Part shown: positions 9,466-21,581 of the stretch, in pieces
Layout: the number at the start of each line of letters is the position of its first letter
How positions within the stretch are numbered: position 1 is the stretch's first letter
Source: Petrolisthes cinctipes
Lineage: Eukaryota > Arthropoda > Malacostraca > Decapoda > Porcellanidae
DNA length: 64,000 bases
NCBI GenBank assembly: GCA_033782935.1
Contig: JAWQEG010000710.1
Location: 4,588,001 to 4,652,000 of the forward strand
Direction: 5' to 3'
The notes under the pieces: model-generated
What the model was told of the DNA's origin: nothing
Database searches by the model: none
The model's input: the letters and a program-made list of their open reading frames with translations, nothing else
Position numbers and translations under genes: made by a program

Positions 9466-10133
9466 GTGTTAGAGTATTTTCAAAATACAGGCCAAAAACA
9501 TACTGAAAATCGATCTTTTAGGTGCCCAAAAGTCGATATGTGCATGCATCTTCTGTACCCGTTTATATCTCAAATTCTGGCCCTAAACACCCGAAAATTC
9601 GATATTTAGAGGTCCCAGAAGGTATCTGTTCATGCCTACTCCGTGTTAGAGTATTTTCAAAATACAGGCCAAAAACATACTGAAAATCGATCTTTTAGGT
9701 GCCCAAAAGTCGATATGTGCATGCATCTTCTGTACCCGTTTATATCTCAAATTCTGGCCCTAAACACCTGAAAATTCGATATTTTGGGGTCCCAGAAGCG
9801 ATCTGTACATGCCTACTCCGTGTTAGAGTATTTTCAAAATTCAGGCCCAAAACATGCTGAAAATCGATATTTTTGGTGCCCAAAGTCAATATGTGCATGT
9901 ATCTTCTGTACCCGTTTATATCTCAAATTCAGGCTCAAAACACCCGAAAATTCAATATTTTGGGGTCCCAGAAGCAATCTGTACAGTGCTAGAATATTTT
10001 CAAAATATAGGCTAAAAACATGCTAAAAATCGATCTTTTAGGTGCCAAAAAGTCGATATCTCAAATTCAGTCCCAAAACACCCGAAAATTCGATATTTAG
10101 GGGTCCCAGAAGCGATCTGTACATGCCTACTCC
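9466..10133 (+). repeat. Tetrameric variant with two M1 in tandem (668 bp)
   Basis: Starts at 9466, 9643, 9820 and 9986 (177+177+166+148). The first M1 ends with an M3-type tail ('agaggtcccagaaggtatc' then 'tgttcatgcc'). The preceding M3 ends the same way, including the rare 'gttcatgcc', which fits one unequal exchange between M1 and M3. Confidence 0.88.
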
Positions 10134-10634
10134 GTGTTAGAGTATTTTCAAAATACATGCTCAAAACATACTGAAAATCGATATTTTAGGTGCACAAAAG
10201 TCGATATGTGCATGCATCTTCAGTACCCGTTTATATCTCAAATTCAGGCTCAAAACACCCGAAAATTCAATATTTTGGGGTCCCAGAAGCAATCTGTACA
10301 TGCCTACTCAGTGTTAGAGTATTTTCAAAATACAGGCCCAAAACATGCTGAAAATCGATATTTTAGATGCCCAAAGTCAATATGTGCATGTATCTTCTGT
10401 ACAAGTTTATATCTCAAATTCAGGCTCAAAACACCCGAAAATTCAATATTTGGGGGTCCCAGAAGCAATCTGTACATGCCTACACAGTGCTAGAATATTT
10501 TCAAAATATAGGCTAAAAACATGCTAAAAATCGACGTTTTAGGTGCCAAAAAATCGATATCTCAAATTCAGTCCCAAAACACCCGAAAATTCGATATTTA
10601 GAGGTCCCAGAAGGTATCTGTACATGCCTACTCC
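10134..10634 (+). repeat. Subfamily II trimer (501 bp)
   Basis: M1 10134, M2 10311, M3 10487. Private changes include 'ctgtacaagtttat' in M2 in place of the usual 'ctgtacccgtttat', and 'atttgggggtccc'. Confidence 0.92.
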
Positions 10635-10958
10635 GTGTTAGAGTATTTTCAAAATACAGGCCAAAAACATACTGAAAATCGATCTCTTAGGTGCCCAAAG
10701 TCAATATGTGCATGTATCTTCTGTACCCGTTTATATCTCAAATTCAGGCTCAAAACACCCGAAAATTCAATATTTTGGGGTCCCAGAAGCAATCTGTACA
10801 TGCCTACTCAGTGCTAGAATATTTTCAAAATATAGGCTAAAAACATGCTAAAAATCGATCTTTTAGGTGCCAAAAAGTCGATATCTCAAATTCAGTCCCA
10901 AAACACCCGAAAATTCGATATTTAGGGGTCCCAGAAGCGATCTGTACATGCCTACTCC
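10635..10958 (+). repeat. Dimeric variant (324 bp), M1/M2 hybrid plus M3
   Basis: The monomer at 10635-10810 begins as M1 type I ('caggccaaaaacatac') and switches to M2 at 'gtgcccaaagtcaat'. It is followed by M3 at 10811-10958. One monomer was removed by an exchange inside homologous halves. Confidence 0.88.
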
Positions 10959-13944
10959 GTGTTAGAGTATTTTCAAAATACATGCTCAAAACATACTGAA
11001 AATCGATCTTTTAGGTGCACAAAAGTCGATATGTGCATGCATCTTCAGTACCCGTTTATATCTCAAATTCAGGCTCAAAACACCCGAAAATTCAATATTT
11101 TGGGGTCCCAGAAGCAATCTGTACATGCCTACTCAGTGTTAGAGTATTTTCAAAATACAGGCCCAAACCATGCTGAAAATCGATATTTTAGATGCCCAAA
11201 GTCAAAATGTGCATGTATCTTCTGTACCCGTTTATATCTCAAATTCAGGCTCAAAACACCCGAAAATTCAATATTTTGGGGTCCCAGAAGCAATCTGTAC
11301 AGTGCTAGAATATTTTCAAAATATAGGCTAAAAACATGCTAAATATCGATCTTTTAAGTGCCAAAAAGTCGATATCTCAAATTCAGCCCCAAAACACCCG
11401 AAAATTCGATATTTAGGGGTCCCAGAAGCGATCTGTACATGCCTACTCCGTGTTAGAGTATTTTCATAATACAGGCCAAAAACATACTGAAAATCGATCT
11501 TTTAGGTGCCCAAAAGTCGATATGTGCATGCATCTTCTGTACCCGTTTATATCTCAAATTCTGGCCCTAAACACCCGAAAATTCGATATTTTGGGGTCCC
11601 AGAAGCGATCTGTACATGCCTACTCCGTGTTAGAGTATTTTCAAAATTCAGGCCCAAAACATGCTGAAAATCGATATTTTTGGCGCCCAAAGTCAATATG
11701 TGCATGTATCTTCTGTACCCGTTTATATCTCAAATTCAGGCTCAAAACACCCGAAAATTCAATATTTTGGGGTCCCAGAAGCAATCTGTACATGCCTAGT
11801 CAGTGCTAGAATATTTTCAAAATATAGGCTAAAAACATGCTAAAAATCGATCTTTTAGGTGCCAAAAAGTCGATATCTCAAATTCAGTCCCAAAACACCC
11901 GAAAATTCGATATTTAGGGGTCCCAGAAGCGATCTGTACATGCCTACTCAGTGTTAGAGTATTTTCAAAATACATGTTCAAAACATACTGAAAATCGATC
12001 TTTTAGGTGCACAAAAGTCGATATGTGCATGCATCTTCAGTACCCGTTTATATCTCAAATTCAGGCTCAAAACACCCGAAAATTCAATATTTTGGGGTCC
12101 CAGAAGCAATCTGTACATGCCTACTCAGTGTTAGAGTATTTTCAAAATACAGGCCCAAAACATGCTGAAAATCGATATTTTAGATGCCCAAAGTCAATAT
12201 GTGCATGTATCTTCTGTACCCGTTTATATCTCAAATTCAGGCTCAAAACACCCGAAAATTCAATATTTTGGGGTCCCAGAAGCAATCTGTACATGCCTAC
12301 ACAGTGCTAGAATATTTTCAAAATATAGGCTAAAAACATGCTAAAAATCGACATTTTAGGTGCCAAAAAATCGATATCTCAAATTCAGTCCCAAAACACC
12401 CGAAAATTCGATATTTAGAGGTCCCAGAAGGTATCTGTACATGCCTACTCCGTGTTAGAGTATTTTCAAAATACAGGCCAAAAACATACTGAAAATCTAT
12501 CTATTAGGTGCCCAAAAGTCGATATGTGCATGCATCTTCTGTACCCGTTTAAATCTCAAATTCTGGCCCTAAACACCCGAAAATTCGATATTTTGGGGTC
12601 CCAGAAGCGATCTGTACATGCCTACTCCGTGTTAGAGTATTTTCAAAATTCAGGCCCAAAACATGCTGAAAATCGATATTTTTGGTGCCCAAAGTCAATA
12701 TGTGCATGTATCTTCTGTACCCGTTTATATCTCAAATTCAGGCTCAAAACACCCGAAAATTCAATATTTTGGGGTCCCAGAAGCAATCTGTACAGTGCTA
12801 GAATATTTTCAAAATATAGGCTAAAAACATGCTAAAAATCGATCTTTTAAGTGCCAAAAAGTCGATATCTCAAATTCAGTCCCAAAACACCCGAAAATTC
12901 GATATTTAGGGGTCCCAGAAGCGATCTGTACATGCGTACTCCGTGTTAGAGTATTTTCAAAATACAGGCCAAAAACATACTGGAAATCGATCTTTTAGGT
13001 GCCCAAAAGTCGATATGTGCATGCATCTTCTGTACCCGTTTATATCTCAAATTCTGGCCCTAAACACCCGAAAATTCGATATTTTGGGGTCCCAGAAGCG
13101 ATCTGTACATGCGTACTCCGTGTTAGAGTATTTTCAAAATTCAGGCCCAAAACATGCTGAAAATCGATATTTTTGGCGCCCAAAGTCAATATGTGCATAT
13201 ATCTTCTGTACCCGTTTATATCTCAAATTCAGGCTCAAAACACCAGAAAATTCAATATTTTGGGGTCCCAGAAGCAATCTGTACATGCCTACTCAGTGCT
13301 AGAATATTTTCAAAATAAAGGCTAAAAACATGCTAAAAATCGATCTTTTAGGTGCCAAAAAGTCGATATCTCAAATTCAGTCCCAAAACACCCGAAAATT
13401 CGATATTTAGGGGTCCCAGAAGCGATCTGTACATGCCTACTTCGTGTTAGAGTTTTTTCAAAATACATGCTCAAAACATACTGAAAATCGATCTTTTAGG
13501 TGCACAAAAGTCGATATGTGCATGCATCTTCAGTACCCGTTTATATCTCAAATTCAGGCTCAAAACACCCGAAAATTCTATATTTTGGGGTCCCAGAAGC
13601 AATCTGTACATGCCTACTCAGTGTTAGAGTATTTTCAAAATACAGGCCCAAAACATGCTGAAAATCGATATTTTAGATGCCCAAAGTCAATATGTGCATG
13701 TATCTTCTGTACCCGTTTATATCTCAAATTCAGGCTCAAAACACCCGAAAATTCAATATTTTGGGGTCCCAGAAGCAATCTGTACATGCCTACACAGTGC
13801 TAGAATATTTTCAAAATATAGGCTAAAAACATGCTAAAAATCGACATTTTAGGTGCCAAAAAATCGATATCTCAAATTCAGTCCCAAAACACCCGAAAAT
13901 TCGATATTTAGAGGTCCCAGAAGGTATCTGTACATGCCTACTCC
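10959..13944 (+). repeat. Six regular trimers (491, 501, 501, 491, 501, 501)
   Basis: Starts at 10959, 11450, 11951, 12452, 12943 and 13444. Subfamilies alternate II/I for the first four, then I, II. Small private variants: 'ttttcataatac' at 11450 and 'gagttttttcaaaat' at 13444. Confidence 0.92.
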
Positions 13945-15448
13945 GTGTTAGAGTATTTTCAAAATACAGGCCAAAAACATACTGAAAATCGATCTTTTAG
14001 GTGCCCAATAGTCGATATGTGCATGCATCTTCTGTACCCGTTTATATCTCAAATTCTGGCCCTAAACACCCGAAAATTCGATATTTTGGGGTCCCAGAAG
14101 CAATCTGTACATGCCTACTCAGTGTTAAGAGTATTTTCAAAATTCAGGCCCAAAACATGCTGAAAATCGATATTTTAGATGCCCAATGTCAATATGTGCA
14201 TGTATCTTCTTTACCCGTTTATATCTCAAATTCAGGCTCAAAACACCCGAAAATTCAATATTTTGGGGTCCCAGAAGCAATCTGTACATGCCTACACAGT
14301 GCTAGAATATTTTCAAAATATAGGCTAAAAACATGCTAAAAATCGACGTTTTAGGTGCCAAAAAATCGATATCTCAAATTCAGTCCCAAAACACCCGAAA
14401 ATTCGATATTTAGAGGTCCCAGAAGGTATCTGTACATGCCTACTCCGTGTTAGAGTATTTTCAAAATACAGGCCAAAAACATACTGAAAATCGATCTTTT
14501 AGGTGCCCAAAAGTCGATATGTGCATGCATCTTCTGTACCCGTTTATATCTCAAATTCTGGCCCTAAACACCCGAAAATTCGATATTTTGGGGTCCCAGA
14601 AGAGATCTGTACATGCCTACTCAGTGTTATAGTATTTTCAAATTACAGGCCCAAAACATGCTGAAAATCGATATTTTAGATGCCCAAAGTCAATATGTGC
14701 ATGTATCTTCTGTACCCGTTTATATCTCAAATTCAGGCTCAAAACACCCGAAAATTCAATATTTTGGGGTCCCAGAAGCAATCTGTACATGCCTACACAG
14801 TGCTAGAATATTTTTAAAATATAGGCTAAAAATATGCTAAAAATCGACATTTTAGGTGCCAAAAAGTCGATATCTCAAATTCAGTCCCAAAACACCCGAA
14901 AATTCGATATTTAGAGGTCCCAGAAGGTATCTGTACATGCTTACTCCGTGTTAGAGTATTTTCAAAATACAGGCCAAAAACATACTGAAAATCGATCTTT
15001 TAGGTGCCCAAAAGTCGATATGTGCATGCATCTTCTGTACCCGTTTATATCTCAAATTCTGGCCCTAAACACCCGAAAATTCGATTTTTTGGGGTCCCAG
15101 AAGCGATCTGTACATGCCTACTCCGTGTTAGAGTATTTTCAAAATTCAGGCCCAAAACATGCTGAAAATCGATATTTTTGGTGCCCAAAGTCAATATGTG
15201 CATGTATCTTCTGTACCCGTTTATATCTCAAATTCAGGCTCAAAACACCCGAAAATTCAATATTTTGGGGTCCCAGAAGCAATCTGTACATCCCTACTCA
15301 GTGCTAGAATATTTTCAAAATATAGGCTAAAAACATGCTGAAAATCGATCTTTTAGGTGCCAAAAAGTCGATATCTCAAATTCAGTCCCAAAACACCCGA
15401 AAATTCGATATTTAGGGGTCCCAGAAGCGATCTGTACATGCCTACTCC
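13945..15448 (+). repeat. Three trimers (502, 501, 501)
   Basis: Starts at 13945, 14447 and 14948. At 14122 the M2 start reads 'gtgttaagag' (one extra base), which shifts the reading frame and shows no coding constraint. At 14624 it reads 'gtgttatag'. Confidence 0.92.
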
Positions 15449-15773
15449 GTGTTAAAGTATTTTCAAAATACATGCTCAAAACATACTGAAAATCGATCTT
15501 TTAGGTGCACAAAAGTCGATATGTGCATGCATCTTCAGTACCCGTTTATATCTCAAATTCAGGCTCAAAACACCCGAAAATTCAATATTTTGGGGTCCCA
15601 GAAGCAATCTGTACATGCCTACACAGTGCTAGAATATTTTCAAAATATAGGCTAAAAACATGCTAAAAATCGACATTTTAGGTGCCAAAAAATCGATATC
15701 TCAAATTCAGTCCCAAAACACCCGAAAATTTGATATTTTGAGGTCCCAGAAGGTATCTGTACATGCCTACTCC
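15449..15773 (+). repeat. Dimeric variant M1+M3 (325 bp)
   Basis: M1 type II at 15449-15625 joins M3 at 15626-15773 directly; M2 is missing. The same 177+148 dimer occurs at 27555, 35351, 37162, 39973, 44277 and 48258, so it is a recurrent or inherited variant. Confidence 0.9.
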
Positions 15774-17278
15774 ATGTTAGAGTATTTTCAAAATACAGGC
15801 CAAAAACATACTGAAAATCGATCTCTTAGGTGCCCAAAAGTCGATATGTGCATGCATCTTCTGTACCCGTTTATATCTCAAATTCTGGCCTTAAACACCC
15901 GAAAATTCAATATTTTGGGGTCCCAGAAGCGATCTGTACATGCCTACTCCGTGTTAGAGTATTTTCAAAATTCAGGCCCAAAACATGCTGAAAATCGATA
16001 TTTTTGGTGCCCAAAGTCAATATGTGCATGTATCTTCTGTACCCGTTTATATCACAAATTCAGGCTCAAAACACCCGAAAATTCAATATTTCGGGGTCCC
16101 AGAAGCAATCTGTACATGCCTACTCAGTGCAACTAATATTTTCAAAATATAAGATAAAAACATGCTAAAAATCGATCTTTTAGGTGCCAAAAAGTCGATA
16201 TCTCAAATTCAGTCCCAAAACACCCGAAAATTCGATATTTAGGGGTCCCAGAAGCGATCTGTACATGCCTACTCCGTGTTAGAGTATTTTCAAAATACAT
16301 GCTCAAAACATACTGAAAATCGATCTTTTAGGTGCACAAAAGTCGATATGTGCATGCATCTTCAGTACCCGTTTATATCTCAAATTCAGGCTCAAAACAC
16401 CCGAAAATTCAATATTTTGGGGTCCCAGAAGCAATCTGTACATACCTACTCAGTGTTAGAGTATTTTCAAAATACAGGCCCAAAACATGCTGAAAATCGA
16501 TATTTTAGATGCCCAATGTCAATATGTGCATGTATCTTCTGTACCCGTTTATATCTCAAATTCAGGCTCAAAACACCCGAAAATTCAATATTTTGGGGTC
16601 CCAGAAGCAATCTGTACATGCCTACACAGTGCTAGAATATTTTCAAAATATAGGCTAAAAACATGCTAAAAATCGACATTTTAGGTGCCAAAAAATCGAT
16701 ATCTCAAATTCAGTCCCAAAACACCCGAAAATTTGATATTTAGAGGTCCCAGAAGGTATCTGTACATGCCTACTCCGTGTTAGAGTATTTTCAAAATACA
16801 GGCCAAAAACATACTGAAAATCGATCTCTTAGGTGCCCAAAAGTCGATATGTGCATGCATCTTCTGTACCCGTTTATATCTCAAATTCTGGCCTTAAACA
16901 CCCGAAAATTCGATATTTTGGGGTCCCAGAAGCGATCTGTACATGCCTACTCCGTGTTAGAGTATTTTCAAAATTCAGGCCCAAAACATGCTGAAAATCG
17001 ATATTTTTGGTGCCCAAAGTCAATATGTGCATGTATCTTCTGTACCCGTTTATATCTCAAATTCATGCTCAAAACACCCGAAAATTCAATATTTTGGGGT
17101 CCCAGAAGCAATCTGTACATGCCTACTCAGTGCAACTAATATTTTCAAAATATAAGATAAAAACATGCTAAAAATCGATCTTTTAGGTGCCAAAAAGTCG
17201 ATATCTCAAATTCAGTCCCAAAACACCCGAAAATTCGATATTTAGGGATCCCAGAAGCGATCTGTACATTCCTACTCC
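15774..17278 (+). repeat. Three trimers with a shared M3 variant (502, 501, 502)
   Basis: Starts at 15774, 16276 and 16777. The M3 monomers at 16127-16275 and 17130-17278 both begin 'gtgcaactaatatt' and have 'tataagataaaaacatg', seen nowhere else. The two trimers are copies at a lag of 1003 bp, that is, one hexamer apart. Confidence 0.9.
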
Positions 17279-17593
17279 GTGTTAGAGTATTTTCAAAATA
17301 CATGCTCAAAACATACTGAAAATCGATCTTTTAGGTGCACAAAAGTCGATATGTGCATGCATCTTCAGTACCCGTTTATATCTCAAATTCAGGCTCAAAA
17401 CACCCGAAAATTCAATATTTTGGGGTCCCAGAAGCAATCTGTACAGTGCTAGAATATTTTCAAAATATAGGCTAAAAACATGCTAAATATCGATCTTTTA
17501 AGTGCCAAAAAGTCGATATCTCAAATTCAGTCCCAAAACACCCTAAAATTCGATATTTAGGGGTCCCAGAAGCGATCTGTACATGCCTACTCC
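17279..17593 (+). repeat. Dimeric variant (315 bp)
   Basis: A type II M1 with the 10-bp end loss (17279-17445, 167 bp) runs straight into M3 (17446-17593). The M2-type end on an M1 monomer shows an exchange within the second halves. M3 shares 'gctaaatatcgat' and 'ttttaagtgcc' with 11302-11449. Confidence 0.88.
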
Positions 17594-20098
17594 GTGTTAG
17601 AGTATTTTCAAAATACAGGCCAAAAACATACTGAAAATCGATCTTTTAGGTGCACAAAAGTCGAAATGTGCATGCATCTTCTGTACCCGTTTATATCTCA
17701 AATTCTGGCCCTAAACACCCGAAAATTCGATATTTTGGGGTCCCAGAAGCGATCTGTACATGCCTACTCCGTGTTAGAGTATTTTCAAAATTCAGGCCCA
17801 AAACATGCTGAAAATCGATATTTTTGGCGCCCAAAGTCAATATGTGCATGTATCTTCTGTACCCGTTTATATCTCAAGTTCAGGCTCAAAACACCCGAAA
17901 ATTCAATATTTTGGGGTCCCAGAAGCAATCTGTACATGCCTACTCAGTGCTAGAATATTTTCAAAATATAGGCTAAAAACATGCTAAAAATCGATCTTTT
18001 AGGTGCCAAAAAGTCGATATCTCAAATTCAGTCCCAAAACACCCGAAAATTCGATATTTAGTGGTCCCAGAAGGTATCTGTACATGACTACTCCGTGTTA
18101 GAGTATTTTCAAAATACAGGCCAAAAACATACTGAAAATCGATCTTTTAGGTGCCCAAAAGTCGATATGTGCATGCATCTTCTGTACTCGTTTATATCTC
18201 AAATTCTGGCCCTAAACACCCGAAAATTCGATATTTTGGGGTCCCAGAAGCGATCTGTACATGCCTACTCCGTGTTAGAGTATTTTCAAAATTCAGGCCC
18301 AAAACATGCTGAAAATCGATATTTTTGGTGCCCAAAGTCAATATGTGCATGTATCTTCTGTACCCGTTTATATCTCAAATTCAGGCTCAAAACACCCGAA
18401 AATTCAATATTTTGGGGTCCCAGAAGCAATCTGTACATGCCTACTCAGTGCTAGAATATTTTCAAAATATAGGCTAAAAACATGCTAAAAATCGATCTTT
18501 TAGGTGCCAAAAAGTCGATATCTCAAATTCAGTCCCAAAACACCCGAAAATTCGATATTTAGGGGTCCCAGAAGCGATCTGTACAAGCCTACTCCGTGTT
18601 AGAGTATTTTCAAAATACATGCTCAAAACATACTGAAAATCGATCTTTTAGGTGCACAAAAGTCGATATGTGCATGCATCTTCAGTACCCGTTTATATCT
18701 CAAATTCAGGCTCAAAACACCCGAAAATTCAATATTTTGGGGTCCCAGAAGCTATCTGTACATGCCTACTCAGTGTTAGAGTATTTTCAAAATACAGGCC
18801 CAAAACATGCTGAAAATCGATATTTTAGATGAACAAAGTCAATATGCGCATGTATCTTCTGTACCCGTTTATATCTCAAATTCAGGCTCAAAACACCCGA
18901 AAATTCAATATTTTGGGGTCCCAGAAGCAATCTGTACATGCCTACACAGTGCTAGAATATTTTCAAAATATAGGCTAAAAACATGCTAAAAATCGACATT
19001 TTAGGTGCCAAAAAATCGATATCTCAAATTCAGTCCCAAAACACCCGAAAATTCGATATTTAGAGGTCCCAGAAGGTATCTGTACATGCCTACTCCGTGT
19101 TAGAGTATTTTCAAAATACATGCTCAAAACATACTGAAAGTCGATTTTTTAGGTGCACAAAAGTCGATAGGTGCATGCATCTTCAGTACCCGTTTATATC
19201 TCAAATTCAGGCTCAAAACACCCGAAAATTCAATATTTTGGGGTCCCAGAAGCAATCTGTACATGCCTACTCAGTGTTAGATTATTTTCAAAATACAGGC
19301 CCAAAACATGCTGAAAATCGATATTTTAGATGCCCAAAGTCAATATGTGCATGTATCTTCTGTACCCGTTTATATCTCAAATTCAGGCTCAAAACACCCG
19401 AAAATTCAATATTTTGGGGTCCCAGAAGCAATCTGTACATGTCTACTCAGTGCTAGAATATTTTCAAAATATAGGCTAAAAACATGCTAAAAATCGATCT
19501 TTTAGGTGCCAAAAAGTCGATATCTCAAATTCAGTCCCAAAACACCCGAAAATTCGATATTTAGGGGTTCCAGAAGCGATCTGTACATGCCTACTCCGTG
19601 TTAGAGTATTTTCAAAATACATGCTCAAAACATACTGAAAATCGATCTTTTAGGTGCCCAAAAGTCGATATGTGCATGTATCTTCAGTACCCGTTTATAT
19701 CTCAAATTCAGGCTCAAAACACCCGAAAATTCAATATTTTTGGGTCCCAGAAGCAATCTGTACATGCCTACTCAGTGTTAGAGTATTTTCAAAATACAGG
19801 CCCAAAACATGCTGAAAATCGATATTTTAGATGCCCAAAGTCAATATGTGCATGTATCTTCTGTACCCGTTTATATCTCAAATTCAGGCTCAAAACACCC
19901 GAAAATTCAATATTTTGGGGTCCCAGAAGCAATCTGTACATGCCTACACAGTGCTAGAATATTTTCAAAATATAGGCTAAAAACATGCTAAAAATCGACA
20001 TTTTAGGTGCCAAAAAGTCGATATCTCAAATTCAGTCCCAAAACACCCGAAAATTCGATATTTAGGGGTCCCAGAAGCGATCTGTACATGCCTACTCC
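17594..20098 (+). repeat. Five regular 501-bp trimers
   Basis: Starts at 17594, 18095, 18596, 19097 and 19598. The trimer at 18596 is preceded by 'gtacaagcctac' and carries 'agaagctatctg'; the same pair is found at 38981, 40298, 41792, 44602 and 46096, so it may be an early member of that lineage. The trimer at 19097 carries 'gaaagtcgatttttt', a marker amplified at 27202-29000. Confidence 0.92.
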
Positions 20099-20766
20099 GT
20101 GTTAGAGTATTTTCAAAATACAGGCCAAAAACATACTGAAAATCGATCTTTTAGGTGCCCAAAAGTCGATATGTGCATGCATCTTCTGTACCCGTTTATA
20201 TCTCAAATTCTGGCCCTAAACACCCGAAAATTCGATATTTTGGGGTCCCAGAAGCGATCTGTACATGCCTACTCCGTGTTAGAGTATTTTCAAAATTCAG
20301 GCCCAAAACATGCTCAAAATCGATATTTTTGGTGCCCAAAGTCAATATGTGCATGTATCTTCTGTACCCGTTTATATCTCAAAATCAGGCTCAAATCACC
20401 CGAAAATTCAATATTTTGGGGTCCAAGAAGCAATCTGTACATGCCTACTCCGTGTTAGAGTATTTTCAAAATACATGCTCAAAACAATCTGAAAATCGAT
20501 CTTTTAGGTGCACAAAAGTCAATATGTGCATGTATCTTCTGTACCCGTTTATATCTCAAATTCAGGCTCAAAACACCCGAAAATTCAATATTTTGGGGTC
20601 CTAGAAGCAATCTGTACAGTGCTAGAATATTTTCAAAATATATGCTAAAAACATGCTAAAAATCGATCTTTTAGGTGACAAAAAGTCGATATCTCAAATT
20701 CAGTCACAAAACACCCGAAAATTCGATATTTAGGGGTCCCAGAAGCGATCTGTACATGCCTACTCC
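20099..20766 (+). repeat. Tetrameric variant (668 bp)
   Basis: Starts at 20099, 20276, 20452 and 20619 (177+176+167+148). The third monomer is an M1/M2 hybrid: type II M1 start ('catgctcaaaacaatctg') changing to M2 at 'gtcaatatgtgc'. Confidence 0.88.
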
Positions 20767-21581
20767 GTGTTAGAGTATTTTCAAAATACATGCTCAAAAC
20801 ATACTGAAAATCGATCTTTTAGGTGCACAAAAGTCGATATGTGCATGCATCTTCTGTACCCGTTTATATCTCAAATTCAGGCTCAAAACACCCAAAAATT
20901 CAATATTTTGGGGTTCCAGAAGCAATCTGTACATGCCTACTCAGTGTTAGAGTATTTTCAAAATACAGGCCCAAAACATGCTGAAAATCGATATTTTAGA
21001 TGCCCAAAGTCAATATGTGCATGTATCTTCTGTACCCGTTTATATCTCAAATTCAGGCTCAAAACACCCGAAAATTCAATATTTTGGGGTCCCAGAAGCA
21101 ATCTGTACATGCCTACTCAGTGTTAGAGTATTTTCAAAATCCAGGCCCAAAACATGCTGAAAATCGATATTTTAGATGCCCAAAGTCAATATGAGCATGT
21201 ATCTTCTGTACCCGTTTATATCTCACATTCAGGCTCAAAACACCCGAAAATTCAATATTTTGGGGTCCTAGAAGCAATCTGTACAATGCTAGAATATTTT
21301 CAAAATATAGGCTAAAAACATGCTAAAAATCGATCTTTTAGGTGCCAAAAAGTCGATATCTCAAATTCAGTCCCAAAACACCCGAAAATTCGATATTTAG
21401 GGGTCCCAGAAGCAATCTGTACATGCCTACACAGTGCTAGAATATTTTCAAAATATAGGCTAAAAACATGCTAAAAATCGATATTTTAGGTGCCAAAAAA
21501 TCGATATCTCAAATTCAGTCCCAAAACACCCGAAAATTCGATATTTAGAGGTCCCAGAAGGTATCTGTACATGACTACTCC
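20767..21581 (+). repeat. Pentameric variant (815 bp) with two M3 in tandem
   Basis: Starts at 20767, 20944, 21120, 21286 and 21434 (177+176+166+148+148). Two M2 are followed by two M3. The first M3 starts 'aatgctagaat'; the second ends with the subfamily II tail. This is the only M3-M3 junction I found. Confidence 0.88.
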
